In this document: positions 17,618 through 25,416 of the stretch, piece by piece
Numbering within the stretch: the stretch's first letter is position 1
Layout of the letters: each line of letters begins with the position of its first letter
DNA from: Pseudomonadota bacterium
Lineage (GTDB): Bacteria; Pseudomonadota; Gammaproteobacteria; Burkholderiales; Rhodocyclaceae
Reading direction: 5' to 3'
Assembly (NCBI GenBank): GCA_018261905.1
Contig: JAGTRU010000016.1
Span: forward strand, 42,391-106,390
DNA length: 64,000 bases
Notes under the pieces: model-generated
What the model saw: only the letters and a program-made list of their open reading frames with translations
Database searches by the model: none
What the model was told of the DNA's origin: nothing
Made by a program: the position numbers and the translations under genes

Positions 17618-18301
17618 TCAATTCATGATTTGCAGAATGTCGCTGTAGGCAACCGTCTTGTTGTCCGCCAACTGCAGCGACGCCCCATCCGATGACAGAG
17701 TTACAGCACTTACTATGCCAGCCTGCAGGGCTGTCGCTTCGACCTTGCTGTCGCCACGCACCGCTTCCACACTGAAGGTGTATTTACCCTGCGCCAAAGC
17801 GGCTCCGGTATCGGATTTGCCATCCCAGACGAAGTTCAGCGTGCCGGCCGGTTGCTCTGTCAGCTTCTGGGTTTGCACCACCTTGCCGGCGGCATCCTTG
17901 ATCGTGATGGTCACCTTGTCCGCCGCACCGGCAAGATTGACCCCGCCGATGGCACCATCAGCCGCCAATTCGAGGTTGCTACCGGCAGTTAATACCGTTT
18001 TTCCGATCATCGCCGCCGCCTGCATGTTCTGCGTTCCGGCGTAGCTGCTGAGCAACTTGTCCATCGTCGCATTGAGCTTTTCGATACCGCTCACCGTGCT
18101 GATCTGCGAGAGCTGCGTGGTCATTTGATTGGCATCGGTCGGATTGAGCGGATCCTGGTTTTTCAATTGGGTAATCAGCAAATTCAAAAAGCGTGTCTGC
18201 ATCTCGTCGGCCGTTGTCGTCTTGGTCGTCGACGTGCCGTTAATGGAGGAAAACAGTGCCGCATTTGAACTGTTGGCATTGGTGACTGAACTTGTTGCCA
18301 T
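17618..18301 (-). CDS. flgD: FlgD, hook cap/scaffold protein
   Basis: FlgD caps the growing hook and is needed for FlgE assembly. The 227-residue product has the conserved N-terminal export/cap region with TTADEMQTRFLNLLITQLKNQDPLNPTDANQMTTQLSQISTVSGIEKLN, followed by an Ig/FlgD-type domain with LNFVWDGKSDTGAALAQGKYTFSVEA. Both parts are diagnostic. It lies between flgC and flgE. Confidence 0.97.
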   Translation of the reverse strand: MATSSVTNANSSNAALFSSINGTSTTKTTTADEMQTRFLNLLITQLKNQDPLNPTDANQMTTQLSQISTVSGIEKLNATMDKLLSSYAGTQNMQAAAMIGKTVLTAGSNLELAADGAIGGVNLAGAADKVTITIKDAAGKVVQTQKLTEQPAGTLNFVWDGKSDTGAALAQGKYTFSVEAVRGDSKVEATALQAGIVSAVTLSSDGASLQLADNKTVAYSDILQIMN

Positions 18302-18315
18302 GGTCGTGCTCCCGG

Positions 18316-18729
18316 TTAGCCCTGGCCGATCTGCAAGGTACGCAGCATCATGGTCTTGGCAGTATTCATTACTTCAACATTGGTCTGGTACGAGCGTGAA
18401 GCGGAAATCATGTTGGTCATTTCTTCAACGACATTGACGTTGGGAAAGGCCACATATCCTTTCTCGTCAGCCGCCGGATTCTTTGGGTCATAGACCAGGC
18501 GCGGCGGTGAAGCATCTTCGACCACCTGGCGGACGCGCACCCCTCTTGAAGCATCGCCGGCGCCGCCCATCGGCGTCGCTTCGAAAACCACCTGCTTGGC
18601 GCGATAGGGTTTGCCATCGGCCGAAATGACGCTGTCCGCATTGGCCAGGTTGGAGGCCACGGCGTTCAGACGCATCGACTGGGCGGTCATCGCACTCGAT
18701 GAAACCTGGAAAACATTAAACAAGCTCAT
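18316..18729 (-). CDS. flgC: FlgC, proximal rod protein
   Basis: FlgC is a rod component exported through the type III gate. The 137-residue product begins [33 protein letters not shown] and ends [39 protein letters not shown], both diagnostic of FlgC. It lies 11 bp after flgB. Confidence 0.97.
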   Translation of the reverse strand: MSLFNVFQVSSSAMTAQSMRLNAVASNLANADSVISADGKPYRAKQVVFEATPMGGAGDASRGVRVRQVVEDASPPRLVYDPKNPAADEKGYVAFPNVNVVEEMTNMISASRSYQTNVEVMNTAKTMMLRTLQIGQG

Positions 18730-18740
18730 TCGCTATCTCC

Positions 18741-19148
18741 TTAACCCTGGGTGCTACTCAAGGCAGTGCGCATACCCTTGAATTTGTCGCCGATCAGTTG
18801 GGTGAGAATTTGGTATTGCAAGGCGTTTTCGGAAATCTGCGTCCGCTCGACATCCATATCCACCGTATTGCCGTCAACTGCCGACTGGGTTTCCGCCCGG
18901 TATTGCAAAAAGGCCGAGCCGTTGAGGGCATCGCCTTGCTGGTGCCCGCCGGCCGTCCGGCTCATGGCCAGACCTCCCGCCCCCTGTCCGGCCATGGCAT
19001 TCTGCATGGCCGCCGTGAAGCTGAAATCGCGCGCCTTGTAGTGCGGGGTGTCGGCATTCGCAATATTCGAAGCCAGCACCTGATGGCGCATGGTGCGCAA
19101 ATTCATCGCCTGACTAAGTACCGAAACACTCTGTGCAATTGCCGACAT
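18741..19148 (-). CDS. flgB: FlgB, proximal rod protein
   Basis: FlgB is the first rod protein gene of the flgB-L operon. The ATG at 19148 is chosen over the TTG at 19172 because GGAG lies 6 bp before it and the product (135 residues) starts MSAIAQSVSVLSQAMNLRTMRHQVLASNIANADTPHYKARD, the FlgB pattern with the rod signature. The C-terminus has NTVDMDVERTQISENALQYQ. Its promoter must lie in the 156 bp shared with divergent flgA; a GCCGCTAA sequence close to a sigma-28 -10 is present there, but no convincing -35 was found. Confidence 0.96.
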   Translation of the reverse strand: MSAIAQSVSVLSQAMNLRTMRHQVLASNIANADTPHYKARDFSFTAAMQNAMAGQGAGGLAMSRTAGGHQQGDALNGSAFLQYRAETQSAVDGNTVDMDVERTQISENALQYQILTQLIGDKFKGMRTALSSTQG

Positions 19149-19223
19149 GAGACTCTCCAATAATCCGGACAATTCAAAGCATGCTCCATGCCACCACTAG
19201 AGGGCGCGCCATTTGAAGCGTTA

Positions 19224-19262
19224 GCGGCAAGATTAATAGCCCCCTTCGGCAATTCTTGCCGC
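19224..19262. repeat. Inverted repeat between divergent flgB and flgA
   Basis: GCGGCAAGA at 19224-19232 is repeated as its exact reverse complement TCTTGCCGC at 19254-19262, with 21 bp between arms (30 bp start to start, close to three helical turns). It lies in the shared flgA/flgB promoter region. This geometry fits two regulator half-sites on the same face of the helix; a transcript hairpin with a large loop is the alternative. The regulator cannot be named. Confidence 0.45.
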
Positions 19263-19304
19263 CACCTCTATTCCCCCTTCGGGTCCGGTCAGGCACAATG
19301 CGCC

Positions 19305-19982
19305 ATGCGGCTTTTCCGTTACCTGCTACTACTCTTCCTCCTGCCAGGCCCGGCGACGGCAGCAACCGATCTTGACCTGCTGCTGGATACGGCTGAACGG
19401 CACGTTCGCCTGCAAACGCAGGGGCTCCCCGGCAAGGTCAGCATCACGCTGGGCACTCTGGACAGCAAACGCCTGCCCCCCTGCTCGGCACTCGAAGCCT
19501 TCACGCCTTCCGGCGCCCGCCTGCTGGGCAAGACACATGTCGGGGTGCGCTGCCTGACCCCCAACACCTGGAGCGTTCTGCTCCCGGTACAGATTTCGGC
19601 CTTCGGCCATTACGTCACCTCGGCCCGTCCGCTTCTCGCCGGCCAACCGATCCAGGCGGGCGACCTCAACGTTCTCAGCGGCGACCTATCGACGCTCCCC
19701 ACCGGGGTCGTCACCGATCCGGCCGCCGCCTTGGGCAAGACACCGCGCAACTCGCTGGCAGCCGGGCTGCCTTTACGCGCCGATCAATTGATCGCACCAA
19801 TAGTCATCCACCAGGGTCAAACAGTTCGTGTCATTTCGAAAGGCGAGGGGTTTTCCGTGGCCAGTGAAGGGAAGGCGCTAAGCAGTGCCGCCGAAGGGCA
19901 GATCGCCCAAATCCGCATGGCGTCCGGACAAACGGTGAGCGGCGTGGCAAGAGCCAACGGTAGCGTTGAAATTGCTTTTTGA
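19305..19982 (+). CDS. flgA: FlgA, P-ring assembly chaperone
   Basis: FlgA is a periplasmic chaperone that helps FlgI form the P-ring. The ATG at 19305 is preferred over 19188 because the product (225 residues) then begins with a Sec signal peptide, MRLFRYLLLLFLLPGPATA, instead of an unlikely hydrophilic extension. The C-terminal half is an SAF-type domain with ARPLLAGQPIQAGDLN, LRADQLIAP and the C-terminal GQIAQIRMASGQTVSGVARANGSVEIAF, typical of FlgA. It diverges from flgB, and the flgM promoter follows right after its stop. Confidence 0.95.
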   Translation: MRLFRYLLLLFLLPGPATAATDLDLLLDTAERHVRLQTQGLPGKVSITLGTLDSKRLPPCSALEAFTPSGARLLGKTHVGVRCLTPNTWSVLLPVQISAFGHYVTSARPLLAGQPIQAGDLNVLSGDLSTLPTGVVTDPAAALGKTPRNSLAAGLPLRADQLIAPIVIHQGQTVRVISKGEGFSVASEGKALSSAAEGQIAQIRMASGQTVSGVARANGSVEIAF

Positions 19983-19984
19983 GC

Positions 19985-20011
19985 TAAAGTTTGCTGCTGC
20001 CTGGCCGTTAA
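19985..20011 (+). promoter_or_regulatory. Sigma-28 (FliA)-type promoter of flgMN
   Basis: TAAAGTTT (19985-19992), 11 bp, then GCCGTTAA (20004-20011). This matches the sigma-28 consensus TAAAGTTT-N11-GCCGATAA at all positions but one, with exact spacing. It begins 3 bp after the flgA stop and lies 34 bp before the flgM ATG, so flgM can be transcribed by the factor its product inhibits. Confidence 0.88.
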
Positions 20012-20045
20012 GTTCAGTAAGTCCTGAAGTATTGCGAGATCCATC

Positions 20046-20327
20046 ATGAAGATCGATAGTTCATACAAACCAGTTATCCAGCCTCTGGCCAACCGCCCGA
20101 AGCCGGCTGCCAACGCCGAGACGCCGAACACCACTGAGGCGGTCAGCCTCAGCCCGCTGGCCGGAGCGCTCCAGGTTGCCGACAAACCACCGGTTAATTC
20201 GGCGCGCATCCAGGAAATCAAGGATGCCATCGCCCAAGGCCGATTCAAGATCAATCCGGAAGCCATCGCCGGGCGTCTGATCGACACCGCCCGCGATCTG
20301 GTAAGCGCGCAACAGCGTCAGGCCTGA
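20046..20327 (+). CDS. flgM: FlgM, anti-sigma-28 factor
   Basis: FlgM holds FliA inactive until the hook is complete and FlgM is exported. The 93-residue product starts MKIDSSYKPV, has a Pro/Ala-rich disordered N-terminal half with TEAVSLSPLA, and a C-terminal helical part VNSARIQEIKDAIAQGRFKINPEAIAGRLIDTARDLV, the FliA-binding motif. The stop overlaps the flgN ATG by one base. The sigma-28-type promoter just upstream fits negative autoregulation. Confidence 0.96.
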   Translation: MKIDSSYKPVIQPLANRPKPAANAETPNTTEAVSLSPLAGALQVADKPPVNSARIQEIKDAIAQGRFKINPEAIAGRLIDTARDLVSAQQRQA

Positions 20328-20791
20328 TGAGCACCGTTGCCCTGGCGCTCGGTTGGGAAATCAAACTGGTAGGTCGCTTTCTCGAAATTTTGCAGAAAGA
20401 ACAGGAGGCCCTTAAAAAAGGCAATCCTGCCGTCTTACCCGAGCTTGGCGCGGCAAAATCGGAGCTCATCATCCAACTCAACGGCGCCGAAGACGAACGA
20501 AATCGTCTGATCGGCGGCAGCCCCGAGGTGGTTGACCGCAATTCCATGCAGCGCTGGCTGGATAACAACCCGCAGGCAACCCAGTGTCGCGACCTTTGGC
20601 ACAAGCTACTGGAACTCGCCCGGGAAGCCAAGCTGATGCATGAACTGAACGGCCGGCTATTGGCCTTGCACTTGCGCCAGACCGGCGACGCCCTCGCCAT
20701 CCTGACCAAACGGAATCAGGAAAACACCATTTACAGCAGCGACGGCCAGACCACCACCTACACCGGCAGCCGGATCGTAGACTCGGCCTGA
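20327..20791 (+). CDS. flgN: FlgN, export chaperone for FlgK and FlgL
   Basis: A 154-residue, largely helical cytoplasmic protein. FlgN binds the C-terminal ends of FlgK and FlgL and keeps them export-ready. The sequence shows the FlgN pattern of an N-terminal helix with LEILQKEQEALKKGN, then KSELIIQLNGAEDERNRLIGG and a final helix ending near LTKRNQENTIYSSDGQT. The ATG overlaps the flgM stop. FlgN proteins diverge strongly, so position supports the call as much as sequence. Confidence 0.92.
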   Translation: MSTVALALGWEIKLVGRFLEILQKEQEALKKGNPAVLPELGAAKSELIIQLNGAEDERNRLIGGSPEVVDRNSMQRWLDNNPQATQCRDLWHKLLELAREAKLMHELNGRLLALHLRQTGDALAILTKRNQENTIYSSDGQTTTYTGSRIVDSA

Positions 20792-20799
20792 CTCGCTAT

Positions 20800-21588
20800 T
20801 CAGCGCGCCGCTCCGTCGTCGGCAGCCTTGATTTCCATCGGCTCTTCCGGACGGTTGGAATCGATCAGGATACTCACCCGACGATTGCGTGCCCGCCCTT
20901 CCGGGGTGGTATTGGTTTCAACCGGACGTGTCTCACCATAACCGATTGCCGTTAGGCGCTCCGCTCCTACTCCACCATCGTTAAACAGCCGCAATACGGT
21001 TGTCGCCCGCATGGCGGAGAGTTCCCAATTGGACGGAAACTGCGGCGTCGAGATCGGCACATTGTCGGTATGGCCTTCGATGGTGATCGGGAAGTCGGTA
21101 CTCGCCAGCACCTGCGCGATCGCCCCCATGGCGCTGCTCGAGGCCGGCTGCAATTTCGCCTGCCCGGCCGGGAAGAGAATGCTGTCGTTGATTTCGATGG
21201 TGACGCCGCGACTGGTCTCCAGCAACCGGACCTTGCCCTGCGCCACCAATGGCTGCAAGGCGTCCATGATGCTGCTGGCGACGTTTTTCATCCGCTGCCG
21301 CTGTTCGACCTTTTTCTGCTCCGGCAATTTATCCGGTTTCAGCACCGGTCGCGGCGGGATCGGTGGCGCCCCCTGGAGCACCGCCATCGGTTGCCCCCCG
21401 GTTTCGCCGGTAGTGTTCTTGAAAGCGTTGGTCAGCGAATTGGATAACACCTTGTACTTCCCCTCGTTGACCGAAGAGATCGCGTACATGACGACAAAGA
21501 ACGCAAACAGCAGGGTTATGAAATCGGCATAGGAAACCAACCAGCGATCATGATTCTCGTGCTCCTCGGGACGCTTCTTGCGCGCCAT
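20800..21588 (-). CDS. motD: MotD, flagellar stator protein (MotB-like)
   Basis: MotD anchors a proton-driven stator to peptidoglycan. The 262-residue product has the MotB plan: basic N-terminus, one transmembrane helix (about 17-38) with SYADFITLLFAFFVVMYAIS, where Asp-22 is the likely proton-binding residue, then an OmpA-type peptidoglycan domain with ITIEGHTDNVPI, NWELSAMRATTVLRLF and ARNRRVSILI. It follows motC without a gap and lies in the fliA-motCD arrangement known from Pseudomonas. It converges on flgN. A separate motAB pair is encoded at 47.6-49.5 kb. Confidence 0.94.
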   Translation of the reverse strand: MARKKRPEEHENHDRWLVSYADFITLLFAFFVVMYAISSVNEGKYKVLSNSLTNAFKNTTGETGGQPMAVLQGAPPIPPRPVLKPDKLPEQKKVEQRQRMKNVASSIMDALQPLVAQGKVRLLETSRGVTIEINDSILFPAGQAKLQPASSSAMGAIAQVLASTDFPITIEGHTDNVPISTPQFPSNWELSAMRATTVLRLFNDGGVGAERLTAIGYGETRPVETNTTPEGRARNRRVSILIDSNRPEEPMEIKAADDGAAR

Positions 21589-22328
21589 CAGAGCAAATAT
21601 CCGAGGAGACGACTTTCGATGATGCGCGGATTATCGCCAACCGCGATACCGACCAATCCGTCGACCAGCATTTCCCGCGAAGCCACCATGCGGGAAATGT
21701 AGTATTTGAGCTTGCCGGCAATCGGCAAATAGATCAGGTTGGCCAAACCAACGCCGTAAATGGTCGCCACAAAGGCGACCGCAATCCCGGAGCCAAGCTT
21801 GGTCGGATCGGAAAGATTCTCCATGACATGGATCAGCCCCATGACCGCCCCGAGAATACCGATGGTCGGCGAATAGCCGCCGGCCGACTCCCATATTTTG
21901 GCGGACTGTTTCCACTCATCCTCGAAGGTGGTGATTTCGACCTCCAACAACTCTCGGATACGCTCGGGATCGGCACCATCGACCAGCAACTGCAGACCCT
22001 TCCGGGTAAACGCATCCTTGATCTGCGGGATGTAGTTTTCCAGGGCCAGCAAGCCTTCGCGCCGCGACAACTGGCTCCAGATCAGGATCTGGTCAATCTG
22101 CCGTTTTTGCTCGACGACGGGTGGCACCCAAACCCATTTGGCCATCTGCACGCCACGCTTGAAGATATGGAACGGGCTTTGCAGCAAGACCGCGCCCAGC
22201 GTCCCGCCGCAAACGATGAGCAAGGCTGTCGGCTGCACCAGCGAACCGATATGCCCCCCCTCGAGAATCTGCCCCCCGATAATGGCGATCAGCCCAATAG
22301 CCAAACCGGCCAAGCTGATCTTATCCAC
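21588..22328 (-). CDS. motC: MotC, flagellar stator protein (MotA-like)
   Basis: MotC is the four-helix stator subunit that couples proton flow to rotor torque. The GTG at 22328 is chosen because it overlaps the fliA stop by 8 bp and gives the usual N-terminus VDKISLAGLAIGLIAIIGGQ (246 residues). The cytoplasmic loop and the last two helices show GGYSPTIGILGAVMGLIHVMENLSDP and GSGIAVAFVATIYGVGLANLIYLPIA, typical of the MotA/PomA group. The longer frame to 22379 would read into fliA with no sequence support. Confidence 0.94.
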   Translation of the reverse strand: MDKISLAGLAIGLIAIIGGQILEGGHIGSLVQPTALLIVCGGTLGAVLLQSPFHIFKRGVQMAKWVWVPPVVEQKRQIDQILIWSQLSRREGLLALENYIPQIKDAFTRKGLQLLVDGADPERIRELLEVEITTFEDEWKQSAKIWESAGGYSPTIGILGAVMGLIHVMENLSDPTKLGSGIAVAFVATIYGVGLANLIYLPIAGKLKYYISRMVASREMLVDGLVGIAVGDNPRIIESRLLGYLL

Positions 22329-23073
22329 TCGGCTTCTCCCGGCGTCGTTTCTTGGCCGCCGGCAACTCGCCGAGCACATGGCTGCGCAGACGGATGATCG
22401 CCTGACTGTGCAACTGGCAAACGCGGGATTCCGTCACCCCCATCACCTCGCCGATTTCCCGAAGATTCAGCTCCTGTTCGTAGTAGAGCGCCATCATCAG
22501 CTTTTCCCGTTCGGGCAGATGATCAACGGCCGCCACCAGCATTTCCTTGAGCTTCTTATCTTCCAGCAGGCGTAACGGATCGGCTTCGTTATCCGTTAAA
22601 TGACGATCGAGGAAGCCCTCTTCGCCATCGCTGGCAAAGTCCTCGAAATAAAGGAGTTGATGTCCGCGCGCTTCGCTGAGCGTCTTTTGATACTCGGCCA
22701 ACGACATACCCAGCGCCTCGGCCAGTTCCCCTTCGGACGGGACGCGGCCATGGGCGTGCTCGAGTTGATTGACAGCTCCTTCAATACGCCGCAACTCGCG
22801 GCGCAGATGCCGCGGCAACCAGTCATTTTCGCGCAGACCATCGAGCATGGCGCCGCGCACGCGCTGGGTGGCATAGGTTTCGAATTGGGCACCGAAACCG
22901 TCCTCATAACGATCCATCGCATCGAGCAGGCCAAGCATGCCGTTCTGCACGAGATCATCGAATTGCACACTAGCGGGCAGACGGGCCATCAAATGATAGG
23001 CGATACGTTTCACCAGCGGCACGAAGCGCTGAACCAACTGTTCCCTATCGGGCTGCCCTGCAGCGGTATACAT
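22321..23073 (-). CDS. fliA: FliA, flagellar sigma factor (sigma-28)
   Basis: FliA directs late flagellar and chemotaxis transcription. The ATG at 23073 shares its A with the flhG stop (TGATG), and the product of 250 residues has normal FliA length; the longer frame runs into flhG and is rejected. Region 2 is visible as LVQRFVPLVKRIAYHLMARLPASVQFDDLVQNGMLGLLDA, region 3 with GRVPSEGELAEALGMS, and region 4 as LPEREKLMMALYYEQELNLREIGEVMGVTESRVCQLHSQA. FliA-type promoters were found at flgM and flgK within this window. Confidence 0.97.
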   Translation of the reverse strand: MYTAAGQPDREQLVQRFVPLVKRIAYHLMARLPASVQFDDLVQNGMLGLLDAMDRYEDGFGAQFETYATQRVRGAMLDGLRENDWLPRHLRRELRRIEGAVNQLEHAHGRVPSEGELAEALGMSLAEYQKTLSEARGHQLLYFEDFASDGEEGFLDRHLTDNEADPLRLLEDKKLKEMLVAAVDHLPEREKLMMALYYEQELNLREIGEVMGVTESRVCQLHSQAIIRLRSHVLGELPAAKKRRREKPSG

Positions 23074-23960
23074 CAAGCTCGCAATATATTTGGGGTTATA
23101 CGTTGGCTCAAGTGTAGCAGTTGCTGCATGAAATGTTCGACCCCGCCAGCCTCGCTCTCGCCCCGTTGCCAGTAGAGCAGATCCGAGGCAATCTCGCGAA
23201 AGGCTTGGGCCGAAGCGGAATCCGGGGCCTGCAGCAAAACCGGGCGACACAATTGGGCCGCCTGGCGCAGGGATTCATCCAGCGGCACGGCGCCGGCGTA
23301 GTCCAGTTGCGCGACGCCGCGCTGGGCTGCAACCTGGGCGATATTTTCATAAATCGAACGGGCATCCGGCTGGCTGCGCACTTTATTCACCAGAATCCGG
23401 AAGTGACGGCGGGAAAATGCCTGGCTGACTTTTTTGATCAATGAATAGGCCTCGGTGATCGAAGCACTATTTCCCGAAAGCACGACCACGGCCTCCTGCG
23501 AGGCCAAACCAAAGGGAGAAAAACCGTGCGGATGGGACATGCAGGCATCGACCAGGATGACATCGACCGGCCTCTCCAAGCCGGACATCGCATCGAGCAA
23601 GGTCTGCTGCTGCGGCAGCGACAGGCGCCCCAGTTTCTTGACCGCCTTTGCTGCCGGCAGCACGCGCAAACCCGTCATCGGTTGCAGCACGACCTGGGAG
23701 AGCAGCAGCTCGCGCTCGACCACATTAAGCAGATCGTAACGGGCCGCCAGGCCAAAATAGGAAGCGATATCGTCCCGCGAGGCATGCTCGTCGATGATCA
23801 GCACTTCTTTACCCAAACGCGCCAGGGCCGCCCCGATATTGGCCACCGCAATGCTGCGACCCACTCCCTCGCAGCCGGCAACGAACGTCACCACCTGCAA
23901 TTGCGCTCCACCGAGCAGGCGGCGCAGACCAGCCGCCTGATCCACCCTGAAATCAGCCAC
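23073..23960 (-). CDS. flhG: FlhG/FleN-type flagellar number regulator, degenerate P-loop
   Basis: FlhG is a MinD-like protein that controls flagellar number with FlhF. The GTG at 23960 is chosen: GGAGG lies 5 bp upstream and it overlaps the flhF stop by 8 bp. The 295-residue product begins VADFRVDQAAGLRRLL, containing the DQAxGLR motif that stimulates FlhF GTPase. The region that should be the MinD Walker A motif (KGGxGKT) reads GCEGVGRS at residues 29-36, lacking both conserved lysines, and the second motif reads LIIDEH where MinD proteins have D-A-D. ATPase activity may therefore be lost or altered. It sits between flhF and fliA as usual. Confidence 0.9.
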   Translation of the reverse strand: MADFRVDQAAGLRRLLGGAQLQVVTFVAGCEGVGRSIAVANIGAALARLGKEVLIIDEHASRDDIASYFGLAARYDLLNVVERELLLSQVVLQPMTGLRVLPAAKAVKKLGRLSLPQQQTLLDAMSGLERPVDVILVDACMSHPHGFSPFGLASQEAVVVLSGNSASITEAYSLIKKVSQAFSRRHFRILVNKVRSQPDARSIYENIAQVAAQRGVAQLDYAGAVPLDESLRQAAQLCRPVLLQAPDSASAQAFREIASDLLYWQRGESEAGGVEHFMQQLLHLSQRITPNILRA

Positions 23961-25416
23961 GACGTCCTCCGGCGGCAACCATGCCGGCATTCGCCATCAA
24001 CAGCCCGGGCTCGACACCATCGTATTTATGCGGCGAACTTTCCGGCACATCCTTGAAGGCCCGGTGCAACAAATAGCTCCGATTAGGCAGGTGCAAATCC
24101 TCCGGCACCCGTTGGCCATTCGAAACGTAATGCAATTTCAGACCATGCCGCATGATGACGTCGAGCGGCGTCGCCAGGCTGGCCGCCTCGTCAATCTTGG
24201 TTAGGATGCAGCCGGCCAGTTGTTCGCCCTCATAGGCGCGCACTACGTCATCCAGCGTATCGCCGCGCGAGGTGGAAGAAAGCAACAACAAGCGCTGCAC
24301 ATCGCAACCAGCGAGCATGTCGGTAAGTTCCGGGACCAGCTTGTCTTTTTGGCTCATTCCCATGGTGTCGACCAGCACCATATGCTTGTGCTGGAGCTCC
24401 TTCAGGGTCTGGCGCAGTTCGACCGCATCCTTGACCAGATAGACGGAGACGCCAAGAATGCGCCCGTAAATACGTAACTGTTCATGGGCGCCGATCCGGT
24501 AGCCGTCAGTGGTCACCAATGCCACCTTGCTCGGGCCATGACGGAGCACGCAACGGGCCGCCAGCTTGGCCGTCGTCGTCGTTTTGCCGACCCCCGTCGG
24601 TCCCACCAGAGCATAGACCCCGCCACGGTCGACGATATCGCCGTCGCTACCGATGGTGTAGAGGGAACGATCGGCCGCTCCCTTGACCCAGGCCATGGCC
24701 TGTACCCCATCCATGTCGTGCGGCAAGTCGGTCAACAGATCGCGAGCGAACTGGGGGGAAAAGCCGGTATCGAGCATCTGGCGCAAAACATCCGTTTTCA
24801 CCGGTTCCGAGCGTGCCGCTTCGCCCCAGGCGAAGCCCGCCAGGTGTTGTTCGACGATTTTACGCAGCGAACGGATTTCATCCATCACTTCCATCGGCAC
24901 AACTTCGGCCGCCGGGCGCTGCGGCGGACTGGGCGGCGGCATCGCCATCCGCGGCGCCTCCGGCGGGCGCGTCATGGCTGGCGCCGGGGCCGGCGCCGCC
25001 GGCTGCTGTGGACGGCTGACCTCAAGATTGCGCAACGAACCGGTGCGGGGGATACCCGCATTCACCGAACCGGTCGACCGAGAGGGCGGCAGCGGCGCAG
25101 CGGCCCGGGCCGCCTGCGGGGCAGGCTTAGGGGCCAGGCGCTGGGCGTTGTTTTGGGCAACCTGAGCGCGCGCCGAACTCAGGGAAACACGGTAATCGTC
25201 ATCGAGGTCGGCAGGCGCAGGGCGGCGTTCAATCGGCGTGCTGTCGGCGACCTGGGTCGGCACGATCATCGCCATGTCACGCGCCGCCACCGCCATGATT
25301 TCAACACCGCCCGGGATCCCGCGATTGGACAGAATGATCGCGTCGTTACCCAGAGTTTCCTTCACCTTGCGCAAGGCATCCCTGGCGTTGGCGGCGATGA
25401 ATTTTCTGACGTTCAT
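23953..25416 (-). CDS. flhF: FlhF, SRP-type GTPase for flagellar placement
   Basis: FlhF is a signal-recognition-particle-like GTPase that marks the site of (usually polar) flagellum assembly. The 487-residue product has an N-terminal B domain (MNVRKFIAANARDALRKVKETLGNDAIILSNR), a long Pro/Ala-rich linker (about residues 60-175), and an NG domain whose G1 loop VGPTGVGKTTTTAKLAAR lies near residue 272. Further G motifs include VDTMGMSQ and ILTKIDEA. It overlaps flhA by 4 bp. Presence of FlhF plus FlhG argues for a polar flagellum. Confidence 0.97.
   Translation of the reverse strand: MNVRKFIAANARDALRKVKETLGNDAIILSNRGIPGGVEIMAVAARDMAMIVPTQVADSTPIERRPAPADLDDDYRVSLSSARAQVAQNNAQRLAPKPAPQAARAAAPLPPSRSTGSVNAGIPRTGSLRNLEVSRPQQPAAPAPAPAMTRPPEAPRMAMPPPSPPQRPAAEVVPMEVMDEIRSLRKIVEQHLAGFAWGEAARSEPVKTDVLRQMLDTGFSPQFARDLLTDLPHDMDGVQAMAWVKGAADRSLYTIGSDGDIVDRGGVYALVGPTGVGKTTTTAKLAARCVLRHGPSKVALVTTDGYRIGAHEQLRIYGRILGVSVYLVKDAVELRQTLKELQHKHMVLVDTMGMSQKDKLVPELTDMLAGCDVQRLLLLSSTSRGDTLDDVVRAYEGEQLAGCILTKIDEAASLATPLDVIMRHGLKLHYVSNGQRVPEDLHLPNRSYLLHRAFKDVPESSPHKYDGVEPGLLMANAGMVAAGGRRG

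Noticed and set aside
19149..19304. Sigma-54 promoter between flgB and flgA
   Set aside because: GG...GC pairs are present, but none has the strict 10 bp spacing (11, 13 or 8 bp were found).
22321..23250. Longer fliA starting at 23250
   Set aside because: The added 59 residues lie inside flhG and look nothing like a sigma factor; the ATG at 23073 overlaps the flhG stop and gives normal length.
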